Positions 1-5,910 of a stretch of DNA of 8,759 bases are shown here, piece by piece. Within the stretch, counting starts at the first letter, position 1. Every line of letters begins with the position of its first letter. Location of the stretch: positions 1 through 8,759 of the forward strand of contig JAQCNR010000504.1 in the NCBI GenBank assembly GCA_028274925.1, in the 5' to 3' direction. The position numbers were made by a program, and so were the translations under genes. Below the pieces are notes generated by a model. It did no database searches and was not told where the DNA came from. It saw only the letters and a list, made by a program, of their open reading frames with translations. This DNA comes from Halovenus sp. (GTDB lineage: Archaea > Halobacteriota > Halobacteria > Halobacteriales > Haloarculaceae).

Positions 1-1179
1 CGGGCATATCAGGAGTTTGTCGACCTCTTCCCGCCGGTTGACTCCCGCGTTGCTCTCAACCAGTGGCAGGACGCGCGCGACGAACTCGACGACCGCAAAG
101 AGCAGTTGCAGGCCGCCTTTCCCGACGAGGCTGTTGTCGACCTGGCCGCGCTGGCGACGCGTGACCAGGCGTTTGCCGCGCTCGACCTCTGGAACAAGTA
201 CCACCGCGGCGTGAACGTGCTGGTGCTGGATGTCGACGAGACGCTTCGCTCGGCCGGCAACACTGACAACGAAATCCCTCGCGAAACGCTACACCTCCTC
301 ACCAAATTCCACAGTGAGGATGTTCCCATCGTCATCTGCACCGGCCAGACCCTGGAAAATGTCAAAGGATTTCTCATCCAGGGGCTGGGCAACGAACTCG
401 TCCATTCAGGTACTGTGAGCATCGTCTACGAGGCTGGAACGGGCGCGTTCACACCTGGCCACGGCGCAAACACGAAACAACTGCTGTACGAAGGACTCGA
501 CGATGAAATTCAGTCAGTCTTCAGCACGGTCCGCTCGCGCGTGCTCTCGGAAGCCCCAGAAGAACTCCGCCGGGGCTGTCACCTCCAGGGCAACGAGTTC
601 AACGTCACCCTCAAGCCAAACTTCGAGACTGGCACCGACAACGCTCGCGAGGTCATCGACAGGGGCCTTATTTATTTGCTCGACCTCCTCGAAACAAGCG
701 TCGCCCGTGAAATTGGCGAGGAGCAATCTGCTGGGGGATTCGCCCGGGCGTACTACGCCGACGTGGACCCAGAGATACGGAGTGTGCTCGACGAGCAGGA
801 CGAACACGGGGCTGACCGTGCGGACGTCCCCGCGGCCTTCGAGGATATCTTCGAGCGAATCGACGTGGCCTACTACGAGGCCGACGCCGCCGAAATCGGC
901 TCGCTCGAACTCAACAAAGTCGCAGGCGTTGAAGCCGCGCTCGATGTGTTGGGAATTGATGACCCGTTCGCGCTCGTGATGGGTGACTCGAAAAGCGATT
1001 TGCGGGTTATGAAGTGGGTCGAAGAGCACGACGCCGGTATTGCCGCTGCCCCCGAGCACGCCTCTCCGGACGTTCTCGACCACGTCTCCCGAACCGGCGA
1101 CCTCGTCTTCGGGCTCGGCGACGCACCTGATATGCTTCGAACCGCCTTCGCGCTGTCTCTGCTCGGCCGGGCAGCGTAA
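1..1179 (+). CDS. HAD-superfamily phosphatase, C2-cap (IIB) type, 5' end outside window
   Basis: The reading frame is open from the first base, so the gene starts upstream; 392 residues are visible. All four HAD motifs are present (numbering from the window edge): motif I DVDET (nucleophile D77, acid/base D79), motif II T114 in VICTGQT, motif III K306, and motif IV GDSKSD (D329, D333). About 190 residues separate motifs II and III, which is where a C2 cap sits in the Cof/sucrose-phosphatase-like (type IIB) HAD proteins. A cytosolic phosphomonoesterase is therefore likely, but the substrate cannot be read from the sequence. At least 76 residues precede motif I, forming a charged, probably helical N-terminal segment that is unusual because HAD enzymes normally begin close to motif I. 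A TTG at 106 could be called a start, but the frame upstream of it has the same coding character. The gene converges on glpC with one base between the stops. A link to glycerol metabolism is only a guess from position. Confidence 0.85.
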   Translation, partial: RAYQEFVDLFPPVDSRVALNQWQDARDELDDRKEQLQAAFPDEAVVDLAALATRDQAFAALDLWNKYHRGVNVLVLDVDETLRSAGNTDNEIPRETLHLLTKFHSEDVPIVICTGQTLENVKGFLIQGLGNELVHSGTVSIVYEAGTGAFTPGHGANTKQLLYEGLDDEIQSVFSTVRSRVLSEAPEELRRGCHLQGNEFNVTLKPNFETGTDNAREVIDRGLIYLLDLLETSVAREIGEEQSAGGFARAYYADVDPEIRSVLDEQDEHGADRADVPAAFEDIFERIDVAYYEADAAEIGSLELNKVAGVEAALDVLGIDDPFALVMGDSKSDLRVMKWVEEHDAGIAAAPEHASPDVLDHVSRTGDLVFGLGDAPDMLRTAFALSLLGRAA

Positions 1180-1180
1180 T

Positions 1181-2551
1181 CTACTCGACGAGTGCGGCTT
1201 CCAGCAGTTCGAGCGGATGCCGGATATCGTAGCCGGTGCCGTGTTCCATCTGCATCGCACAGGTTGGACACTCTGTCATCCCAGTTTTCCCGTCGGCGTC
1301 TTCCATATGCTCGAACATCTCTGCGCCGATTTCCATCGATTTGTCGTACTTTTCTGACTTCCAGCCGTACGTTCCCGAGATACCCGAACAGGAGTCGCCT
1401 ACGTCTTCGATGCCGACGCCCTCGACGTCACGGAACAGTTCGACCGCCTGGTTGTTGAGTCCCTGATTGCGGGCGTGACACGGCGCGTGGTAGGCGAACT
1501 CTCTGGCTAACTCGCCGTCAACATCCGCGGCCCCGAGTTCGTCCCGGACATCCTCGTGGATTCGGAGATACTCCAGGGACTCGAAGGTGTGTGACGACAC
1601 CTCGTCGACGCCATCGATGTCGAACAGTTCTGGGTACTCCTGTCGGAGCGCCATCGAACAGGAGGTACAGGAGGCGATGGCGTCGTAGCCCTGCTCGACG
1701 AGGTCAGCCATCGAGGAGATATTGGCCTCGGCGTGCCGGCGCGCGTCGTCCAACATCCCGTTGGCGAACATCGGCGTCCCCGAGCACTTCTGTTCGGGGA
1801 CGACAACCTCGTAGCCGAAGTGTTCGTAGACGCGAACCATCGCCTTCCCGACTTCTGGGGTATTGTAATTCGAGTAACAGCCGTGGAAGTAGGCCACCTT
1901 CTTGTCGGCGTCTGGGTCCTCACCGCGGCGTTCGCGGCTGGCGACTGCACGCTCGCGCGAACCGGCGGCTCCACCCTCCGCTCGCCACCACTCGCGGAAC
2001 GTCTCGGTGGCAAAGGCCGGAAACTCTCGCTCGCTCGTGATTCCCATCGTCTTCTCCATCACCCACCGCGCTGGGCCGAAGTTCATCGCAGCGTTTGCTA
2101 CTCGGGGCATCTTGCTCGCGAGCCACGCCGAGGTCCGGTAGTTCGAGAGAATGCGGTTGCGCCAGTACTCGACAGAAAATTTCGACATTTGCTCGCTGAC
2201 GTACTCCCCGCGGGCGGTGTTGTGCATCTGCGAGAGCGGGACGCCGGATGGACAGGCGTTGTCACACCGCATGCAGTTCGAGCAGTCCATCACCGAGTCG
2301 TCGACGTCGTAGTCCTCCTCAGACTGTTTCAGCCGCCACTGTTCTGGCCCCTGAAACTTCGGGCCGGGGAACTCGTCGTCAACCTCCGCGACTGGACAGT
2401 TCGTATCACACGTCGAGCACTTGTAACAGGAATCCGCTCCCGGGCGCAAGTCGAAATCGTCGCTGTCGGGGAACACATCGACCGGTTCGAAGTCCTCGCC
2501 GGTGTTCGGTGCCTCTGGGTCGAACTCTGGTGGTGATTCTGCGTCGCTCAT
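1181..2551 (-). CDS. glpC: Anaerobic-type glycerol-3-phosphate dehydrogenase subunit C (Fe-S electron-transfer subunit)
   Basis: 456 residues. GlpC takes electrons from the GlpAB flavoprotein dimer and hands them to membrane quinone. Two [4Fe-4S] ferredoxin motifs are visible, CYKCSTCDTNCP (C42, C45, C48, C52) and CSNCMRCDNACP (C90, C93, C96, C100). Two cysteine-rich CCG domains follow, one with C225, C256, C295, C298 and one with C358, C388, C428, C431, as in GlpC, heterodisulfide reductase HdrB and related quinone-linked proteins. Compared with E. coli GlpC (about 396 residues, first cluster near the N-terminus) there is an acidic extension of about 40 residues before the first cluster and an Arg/Glu-rich linker at about 190-217. 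No membrane span is evident, so membrane attachment would be peripheral. The start ATG overlaps the glpB stop as ATGA and is preceded by GGAGG. It is the last gene of the operon. The Haloferax volcanii equivalents are called gpdC. Confidence 0.95.
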   Translation of the reverse strand: MSDAESPPEFDPEAPNTGEDFEPVDVFPDSDDFDLRPGADSCYKCSTCDTNCPVAEVDDEFPGPKFQGPEQWRLKQSEEDYDVDDSVMDCSNCMRCDNACPSGVPLSQMHNTARGEYVSEQMSKFSVEYWRNRILSNYRTSAWLASKMPRVANAAMNFGPARWVMEKTMGITSEREFPAFATETFREWWRAEGGAAGSRERAVASRERRGEDPDADKKVAYFHGCYSNYNTPEVGKAMVRVYEHFGYEVVVPEQKCSGTPMFANGMLDDARRHAEANISSMADLVEQGYDAIASCTSCSMALRQEYPELFDIDGVDEVSSHTFESLEYLRIHEDVRDELGAADVDGELAREFAYHAPCHARNQGLNNQAVELFRDVEGVGIEDVGDSCSGISGTYGWKSEKYDKSMEIGAEMFEHMEDADGKTGMTECPTCAMQMEHGTGYDIRHPLELLEAALVE

Positions 2552-3822
2552 TGTGCCTCCTGTGCCGCGCTCCGTCCAGCAGCGTAGCCCGTCGCAATCG
2601 AGACGCCGCTGCCTGATTTTTCGGCAGCGAAATCGTAGCCGCCGAGCACTGCCCCCGCCGCCCGGAGGTTCTCGAACTCCGCGCTTCCGTCGGCCTGGGT
2701 TGGTCGCAGGTCGTCGTCGGTTTGAACACCGAACCGGGCGAACTCGTGGTCACCGAAGACGTCGGTGTCGAACCAGTCGTAGCGGTCCTCGGCGTGTGGG
2801 ACGTGACAGTCGAAGACTGGTTCGTAGACACCCCCGCGGTCGGATTCGACACCTTTCCCGACCAGTCCGCCCGTCGCGAGCACGTACTGGTCGGCGCTGT
2901 TCGGTATCTTCGCGCCGTTCTTCTCGATATACACCTGCTCGATACGGTCGTCGCCGTCGAACTCCGCAACGGGGTTGCCCGTTTCGATGCTGGCACCCGC
3001 CCTCCGAAGTGCGTCGAACAGCGCGTCTTCGAGGCGCAGTCCCGGCAGCGATGGCGGCCCCATCGGAACCTCGAACACGTCCGCACCGAGTCTGTCGCCG
3101 AGTTCCTCGCGAATCTCGGTTGCGTTGTCGTCGCCGAGAATCGCCGGGAACCCGACTCGCTGCTCGCCTGCCAGTCCACGCCCCACGCGTTCGGCGAGTG
3201 CCGCACGGACAGGGCGTTTCCTGCCTTTGACGGACACCTCTCCGTCTGTGTCCAGTAGCTTGGCGTAGCGGGTAATCTTCGCGTCGGCCCGGAGGTCACC
3301 GGGGAACGAAGTTGTGACCCCTCGCACGTCGAAGGGGACGCCGGCCGCTTCGAGATGTTCGGCGGCGCGGTCCGCGTCGAAATCGACCATCGATTCGAGG
3401 CCAACCAGCAACACGTCTCGCTCGTCACTGGCGAGTCCAGCGCTCGCCCCGGCCGGGTACCGTGCAGTTGGCTTCAGTGTGCCGCCGTGTGTCGGCACCA
3501 GCGCGTTCGTGTCGGTGTGCGACCCGCGATAGTCCGGCACCACGTCGTCGAACAGCGCCATCGCGTCTCGGACCGTCGACACGCCAACCGTACTGTAGGG
3601 ATGCGCCGCAGGGAGGGCGGGTATCGCAGCGTACGGGTCAGTTAGCGGGCCATCCCCATCCGGCGTGTACCCGAGGATATCGACGAGGCCTGAGGCGTTG
3701 CGGAGCGTGCTCTGCTTGTACGACACTAACCGCACGTCAGCACCCGCCCGCGCCGCCGCGAGTGCACTCGTCAACCCGCCCAACCCGCCGCCGATGACCA
3801 GTACTTCCGACTCAATTGCCAT
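2548..3822 (-). CDS. glpB: Anaerobic-type glycerol-3-phosphate dehydrogenase subunit B (flavoprotein)
   Basis: 424 residues, close to the 419 of E. coli GlpB. It partners GlpA in the soluble catalytic dimer that oxidises sn-glycerol-3-phosphate to dihydroxyacetone phosphate; in E. coli GlpB is thought to carry FMN. An N-terminal Rossmann dinucleotide motif is visible (IGGGLGGL, G11-G16), and the C-terminal flavin-binding segment has GGYD (394-397) and GSGV (404-407) ahead of an IATGYAAGR helix. The frame stays open upstream to 3870, but the start at 3822 was chosen because it has a strong Shine-Dalgarno and puts the Rossmann motif ten residues from the N-terminus, as the family expects. The gene overlaps the end of glpA by 11 nt and glpC by 4 nt. 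The three genes must form one transcript. Nothing suggests inactivation. Confidence 0.94.
   Translation of the reverse strand: MAIESEVLVIGGGLGGLTSALAAARAGADVRLVSYKQSTLRNASGLVDILGYTPDGDGPLTDPYAAIPALPAAHPYSTVGVSTVRDAMALFDDVVPDYRGSHTDTNALVPTHGGTLKPTARYPAGASAGLASDERDVLLVGLESMVDFDADRAAEHLEAAGVPFDVRGVTTSFPGDLRADAKITRYAKLLDTDGEVSVKGRKRPVRAALAERVGRGLAGEQRVGFPAILGDDNATEIREELGDRLGADVFEVPMGPPSLPGLRLEDALFDALRRAGASIETGNPVAEFDGDDRIEQVYIEKNGAKIPNSADQYVLATGGLVGKGVESDRGGVYEPVFDCHVPHAEDRYDWFDTDVFGDHEFARFGVQTDDDLRPTQADGSAEFENLRAAGAVLGGYDFAAEKSGSGVSIATGYAAGRSAAQEAQ
2556..2560 (-). promoter_or_regulatory. Shine-Dalgarno of glpC
   Basis: The minus strand reads GGAGG then four bases (CACA) before the ATG at 2551. 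The site lies inside the last codons of glpB. With the ATGA stop/start overlap it points to translational coupling of glpB and glpC. Confidence 0.8.
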
Positions 3823-5539
3823 CGTACCCTCCGTCGGCGGCGACGCTCGCGTCCGACACCACCTCGACATCCTCGGGGCCGCTGTCGAACGCGGCGAAAT
3901 CGATGCTGTCGTCCTCGGCCGGGTCGTTGTCCCGGTTCTGTGTGGTGGCCTGCAACGCGTAGTTCAACATCGCCTGCGAGAGTTGTTCGCCCCAGAGCGC
4001 GTGCCGTTGGCCTTTCCAGCGTTCTTGCAGGAGCTCGTCCCACGCCGCCCGCGTCGTCGACTCGTCGTACTCGGTGTGGAGTTCGTTCGCCATCCGGTGA
4101 CAACAGAACCCACCCTGGCAGTTGCCCATCGAGGCACGCGTGCGGAGGCGGACTGCGTTGAGGTCCGAGCCTGACCCCTCGATGGCATCCTGAATTTCGG
4201 CGCGGGTTACCCCCTCACAGCCACAGACGACCGGATTCGGTCCGTCGGTCTGTAACACCTCTTCCGCGCGAGAACCGAGGCGCTCGACGCTCCGGCGACC
4301 AATCGGCGACTGCAGTCCGAACTCGTCCATGTAGTCGCGCAACACCGTGAAGTCCTCGCTGCCCGGCAGCGGAACGTCTGCGGTCCGGCAGTCGGCGTCG
4401 ATGCCGAACTTCCCGCAGACGTGGTCGCTGATCTCCTCGCCCATCATCCGGTAGGTGGTGAACTTACCGCCGACGATGCTGACCATCCCGCCCAGACTGT
4501 CTCGCTCCTCGTGGTCCAGCAGGAAGTAATCGCGCGTGATGTCAGTCGGGTCGTCGCTGCCCACGTCCGGGGGTTCGTACAGCGGGCGGACACCCCAGAA
4601 GGAGCGGATCGTGCGGGCCTCGTCGAGCATCGGCACCAGTTCTTTCAGCGTGTCGATCATCATATCGACTTCCCACTGTTTCTCGGGATAGTCTTCCGGG
4701 TCGTCGACTTCCTCGTCGGTTGTGCCCAGTATCGCCGTCGTCTCGTGGGGCACGATAATGTCGGCGTCACCCTTGGGTTTGCAGCGGTTGATGACGGTGT
4801 CGACCTGCCGGACGTTCATGATGGTCATGACGCCTTTCGACGGCCGTACCTCGATGTCGAGACCGGCCATGTCTCCGATTCGGCCGGCCCACGCACCGGT
4901 CGCGTTGACGACGTAATCCGTGCGTATCTCCTCGGTCCCGCCCGTCCGGCCGTGAACGCGCTCACCAGTCCCGGAGTCGTGTTCGACTTCGACGCCGACA
5001 ACCTCGCCGTCTTCGACCAGCAGGTCCGTGACTTTCGAGTGTGTCTCGATACGCGCGCCGTGTTCCTGCGCGCTGGCGGCGTTTGCCACCACGAGACGGA
5101 AGGGGTCGACAGCACCGTCGGGGACCGAGATTGCCTTGTCGATGTCCGTCGCGAGATGTGGTTCCATCTTGCGTGCCTCCTCGCCGGAAATGACCTCGGC
5201 AGGAATGCCACAGGCCTCACAGCCACTCAGTTTCTTCTGGAAGTACTCCTCCGAGTCTTCTGGTCGTTTGACAAATAGGCCGCCGGTCATCTCGACACAG
5301 TGGCTGGCGATGTCTCGGAGCACGCGGTTCTCCTCGATGCACTCCTCCGCGCTCGCTTGGTCGGAGACGGCGTACCTGCCGCCGCTGTGAAGCAAGCCGT
5401 GCATTCGGCCGGTCGTGCCGTGTGTCAGGTTTCCCTGCTCGACGAGTGTCACGTCGAGGCCCCGCATCGCCAGGTCCCGCGCGATGCCCGTCCCAGTCGA
5501 ACCCCCACCGATGACGGCGATGTGTGGTGCCGATGTCAT
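3812..5539 (-). CDS. glpA: Anaerobic-type glycerol-3-phosphate dehydrogenase subunit A (FAD catalytic subunit)
   Basis: 575 residues from this start. GlpA is the FAD subunit of the quinone-linked glycerol-3-phosphate dehydrogenase, making dihydroxyacetone phosphate. The N-terminal Rossmann motif is GGGSTGTG (11-18) with E34 ending the second strand (DVTLVE), followed by the GlpA/GlpD-type segment around HGLLHSGGRYA (47-57), then GVRPLY (316-321) and VGGKFTTYR (356-364). The C-terminus carries a BFD-like [2Fe-2S] domain with C439, C441, C474 and C479; the spacings CxC, 32 residues, then CxxxxC fit the family. A C480 follows. The last 40 residues are an acidic tail, typical of halophile proteins. 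An in-frame ATG at 5554 would add MVRTR; the start at 5539 was preferred because it gives the usual short lead into the GGGSTG motif, but neither has a convincing Shine-Dalgarno. It is the first gene of the operon, divergent from glpK. In Haloferax volcanii the orthologue is named gpdA1. Confidence 0.95.
   Translation of the reverse strand: MTSAPHIAVIGGGSTGTGIARDLAMRGLDVTLVEQGNLTHGTTGRMHGLLHSGGRYAVSDQASAEECIEENRVLRDIASHCVEMTGGLFVKRPEDSEEYFQKKLSGCEACGIPAEVISGEEARKMEPHLATDIDKAISVPDGAVDPFRLVVANAASAQEHGARIETHSKVTDLLVEDGEVVGVEVEHDSGTGERVHGRTGGTEEIRTDYVVNATGAWAGRIGDMAGLDIEVRPSKGVMTIMNVRQVDTVINRCKPKGDADIIVPHETTAILGTTDEEVDDPEDYPEKQWEVDMMIDTLKELVPMLDEARTIRSFWGVRPLYEPPDVGSDDPTDITRDYFLLDHEERDSLGGMVSIVGGKFTTYRMMGEEISDHVCGKFGIDADCRTADVPLPGSEDFTVLRDYMDEFGLQSPIGRRSVERLGSRAEEVLQTDGPNPVVCGCEGVTRAEIQDAIEGSGSDLNAVRLRTRASMGNCQGGFCCHRMANELHTEYDESTTRAAWDELLQERWKGQRHALWGEQLSQAMLNYALQATTQNRDNDPAEDDSIDFAAFDSGPEDVEVVSDASVAADGGYDGN
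3828..3832 (-). promoter_or_regulatory. Shine-Dalgarno that fixes the glpB start
   Basis: The minus strand reads GGAGGGTACG directly before the ATG at 3822, giving GGAGG with a 5-nt spacer. It lies within the last codons of glpA and decides for this ATG over the in-frame start at 3870, which would enlarge the overlap with glpA. Confidence 0.8.
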
Positions 5540-5598
5540 TCGTGTACGCACCATTTGGAGTCGAACAACTTTATTTCACCGGTGGATAACTGCCGCCA

Positions 5599-5610
5599 GT
5601 AAATATAGTA
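5599..5610 (-). promoter_or_regulatory. Putative TATA box of the glpABC operon
   Basis: The minus strand reads TACTATATTTAC here. With the usual archaeal spacing of about 26 bases, transcription would begin near 5578 and leave a leader of about 24 nt to the ATG at 5554 or 39 nt to that at 5539. A second AT-rich element, GAAATAAAG at 5569-5577, is a weaker alternative. Start-site mapping would decide. Confidence 0.45.
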
Positions 5611-5674
5611 CTGACTCATGCGACTTGGCCACACCTGCGCGAGACGGATTAATGAGGTCCTTATTACATCCCCA

Positions 5675-5687
5675 GAACACACGGTTC
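5675..5687. promoter_or_regulatory. Dyad GAAC-N5-GTTC, copy 1 (candidate operator)
   Basis: The sequence GAACacacgGTTC is a perfect 4-bp dyad with a 5-nt spacer, extendable to AGAAC/GTTCT (5674-5688). A second dyad with the same arms and spacer lies 28 bases further on. The pair sits in the middle of the divergent region, roughly 70-110 bases upstream of the glpA TATA candidate, a place suited to an activator or shared regulator. Confidence 0.4.
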
Positions 5688-5702
5688 TACTCCACAGCAG
5701 CG

Positions 5703-5715
5703 GAACTGGCGGTTC
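5703..5715. promoter_or_regulatory. Dyad GAAC-N5-GTTC, copy 2 (candidate operator)
   Basis: The sequence GAACtggcgGTTC repeats the arms and spacer length of the dyad at 5675-5687; the right halves share CGGTTCT. Centre-to-centre distance is 28 bases. A degenerate third version, GAAC then GATTC, may lie at 5746-5759. Confidence 0.4.
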
Positions 5716-5830
5716 TGTGCATCTAACACTGGTCACAATCGAATTGAACGGCCAGATTCGAGCAACTATCTCGCACGAATGGAGCTAGACGACGCTTTAC
5801 TTTATTGACGACCCCAAAGTATGAGTAAGC

Positions 5831-5837
5831 TTTAATA
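5831..5837 (+). promoter_or_regulatory. Putative TATA box of the glpK operon
   Basis: TTTAATA, fitting the haloarchaeal TTTWWW pattern, would place transcription start near 5860 with a leader of about 50 nt. Alternatives are TTTATT at 5801-5806 and GGTATATC at 5868-5875; the latter would give a very short leader carrying the Shine-Dalgarno. The choice is unproven. Confidence 0.4.
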
Positions 5838-5858
5838 GACATTGCACTGTTGTCTATT
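5834..5858. repeat. Perfect 8-bp inverted repeat at the glpK promoter
   Basis: AATAGACA (5834-5841) and TGTCTATT (5851-5858) are exact reverse complements separated by 9 nt. The repeat overlaps the downstream end of the TATA candidate at 5831-5837 and reaches to the expected transcription start, where a bound protein would block the pre-initiation complex. If transcription instead begins from the TTTATT at 5801, the same sequence would form an RNA hairpin in the leader. An operator is the likelier reading. Confidence 0.5.
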
Positions 5859-5896
5859 GGCAAGGCGGTATATCGGGGGACAAATATGCCGTCTTA

Positions 5897-5903
5897 GAGG
5901 GGA
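5897..5903 (+). promoter_or_regulatory. Shine-Dalgarno that fixes the glpK start
   Basis: GAGGGGA lies 7 nt before the ATG at 5911. It supports that ATG over the in-frame start 23 codons upstream at 5842, whose added Cys- and Arg-rich peptide is unlike any glycerol kinase N-terminus. Confidence 0.65.
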
Positions 5904-5910
5904 ATACACA

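Larger units (their letters stand above)
5540..5910. promoter_or_regulatory. Divergent glpABC / glpK control region
   Basis: The only long non-coding stretch, about 370 bases and clearly more AT-rich than the genes on either side. It has no convincing gene; open frames here are short and lack start signals or family features. It contains a TATA-like element for each direction, two GAAC-N5-GTTC dyads, an 8-bp inverted repeat at the glpK core promoter, and weaker nested dyads at 5756-5780 (ATTCG...CGAAT, with CGAG...CTCG inside). Divergent arrangement of the kinase and dehydrogenase operons suggests joint regulation; in Haloferax volcanii both are known to be induced by glycerol. Confidence 0.8.

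Noticed and set aside
106..108. TTG at 106 as the start of the HAD gene
   Set aside because: The frame is open to the window edge with protein-like, charged helical sequence upstream, so the gene more likely begins outside the window.
2406..3428. 340-codon minus-strand open frame across glpB and the start of glpC
   Set aside because: Same strand but another frame of glpB; Ser/Thr/Arg-rich composition typical of a shifted frame in a halophile. The true frame carries flavoprotein motifs. No frameshift is needed to explain it.
3823..3870. GlpB start at 3870
   Set aside because: It would deepen the overlap with glpA and add an Arg-rich peptide; the ATG at 3822 has GGAGG in place and a normal distance to the Rossmann motif.
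4421..5278. 285-codon plus-strand open frame inside glpA
   Set aside because: Antisense to a confidently identified gene in GC-rich DNA, with no recognisable motif; a shadow of codon bias. The same applies to 7462-8448 and 6124-7065 minus and 2722-3258 plus.
5536..5736. 66-codon minus-strand open frame across the glpA upstream region
   Set aside because: It overlaps the promoter elements and the glpA start, has no ribosome site and no family features.
5842..5910. N-terminal extension of glpK from an earlier in-frame start at 5842
   Set aside because: The added 23 residues are Cys/Arg-rich and unlike glycerol kinases, the region overlaps the promoter dyad, and the ATG at 5911 has a Shine-Dalgarno and the usual short lead into DQGTT.
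5555..5910. TrmB-type sugar regulator site (TACT-N7-8-GAGTA)
   Set aside because: TACT and GAGTA both occur, at 5798-5801 and 5823-5827, but the spacing of 21 bases does not fit; no proper match was seen on either strand.
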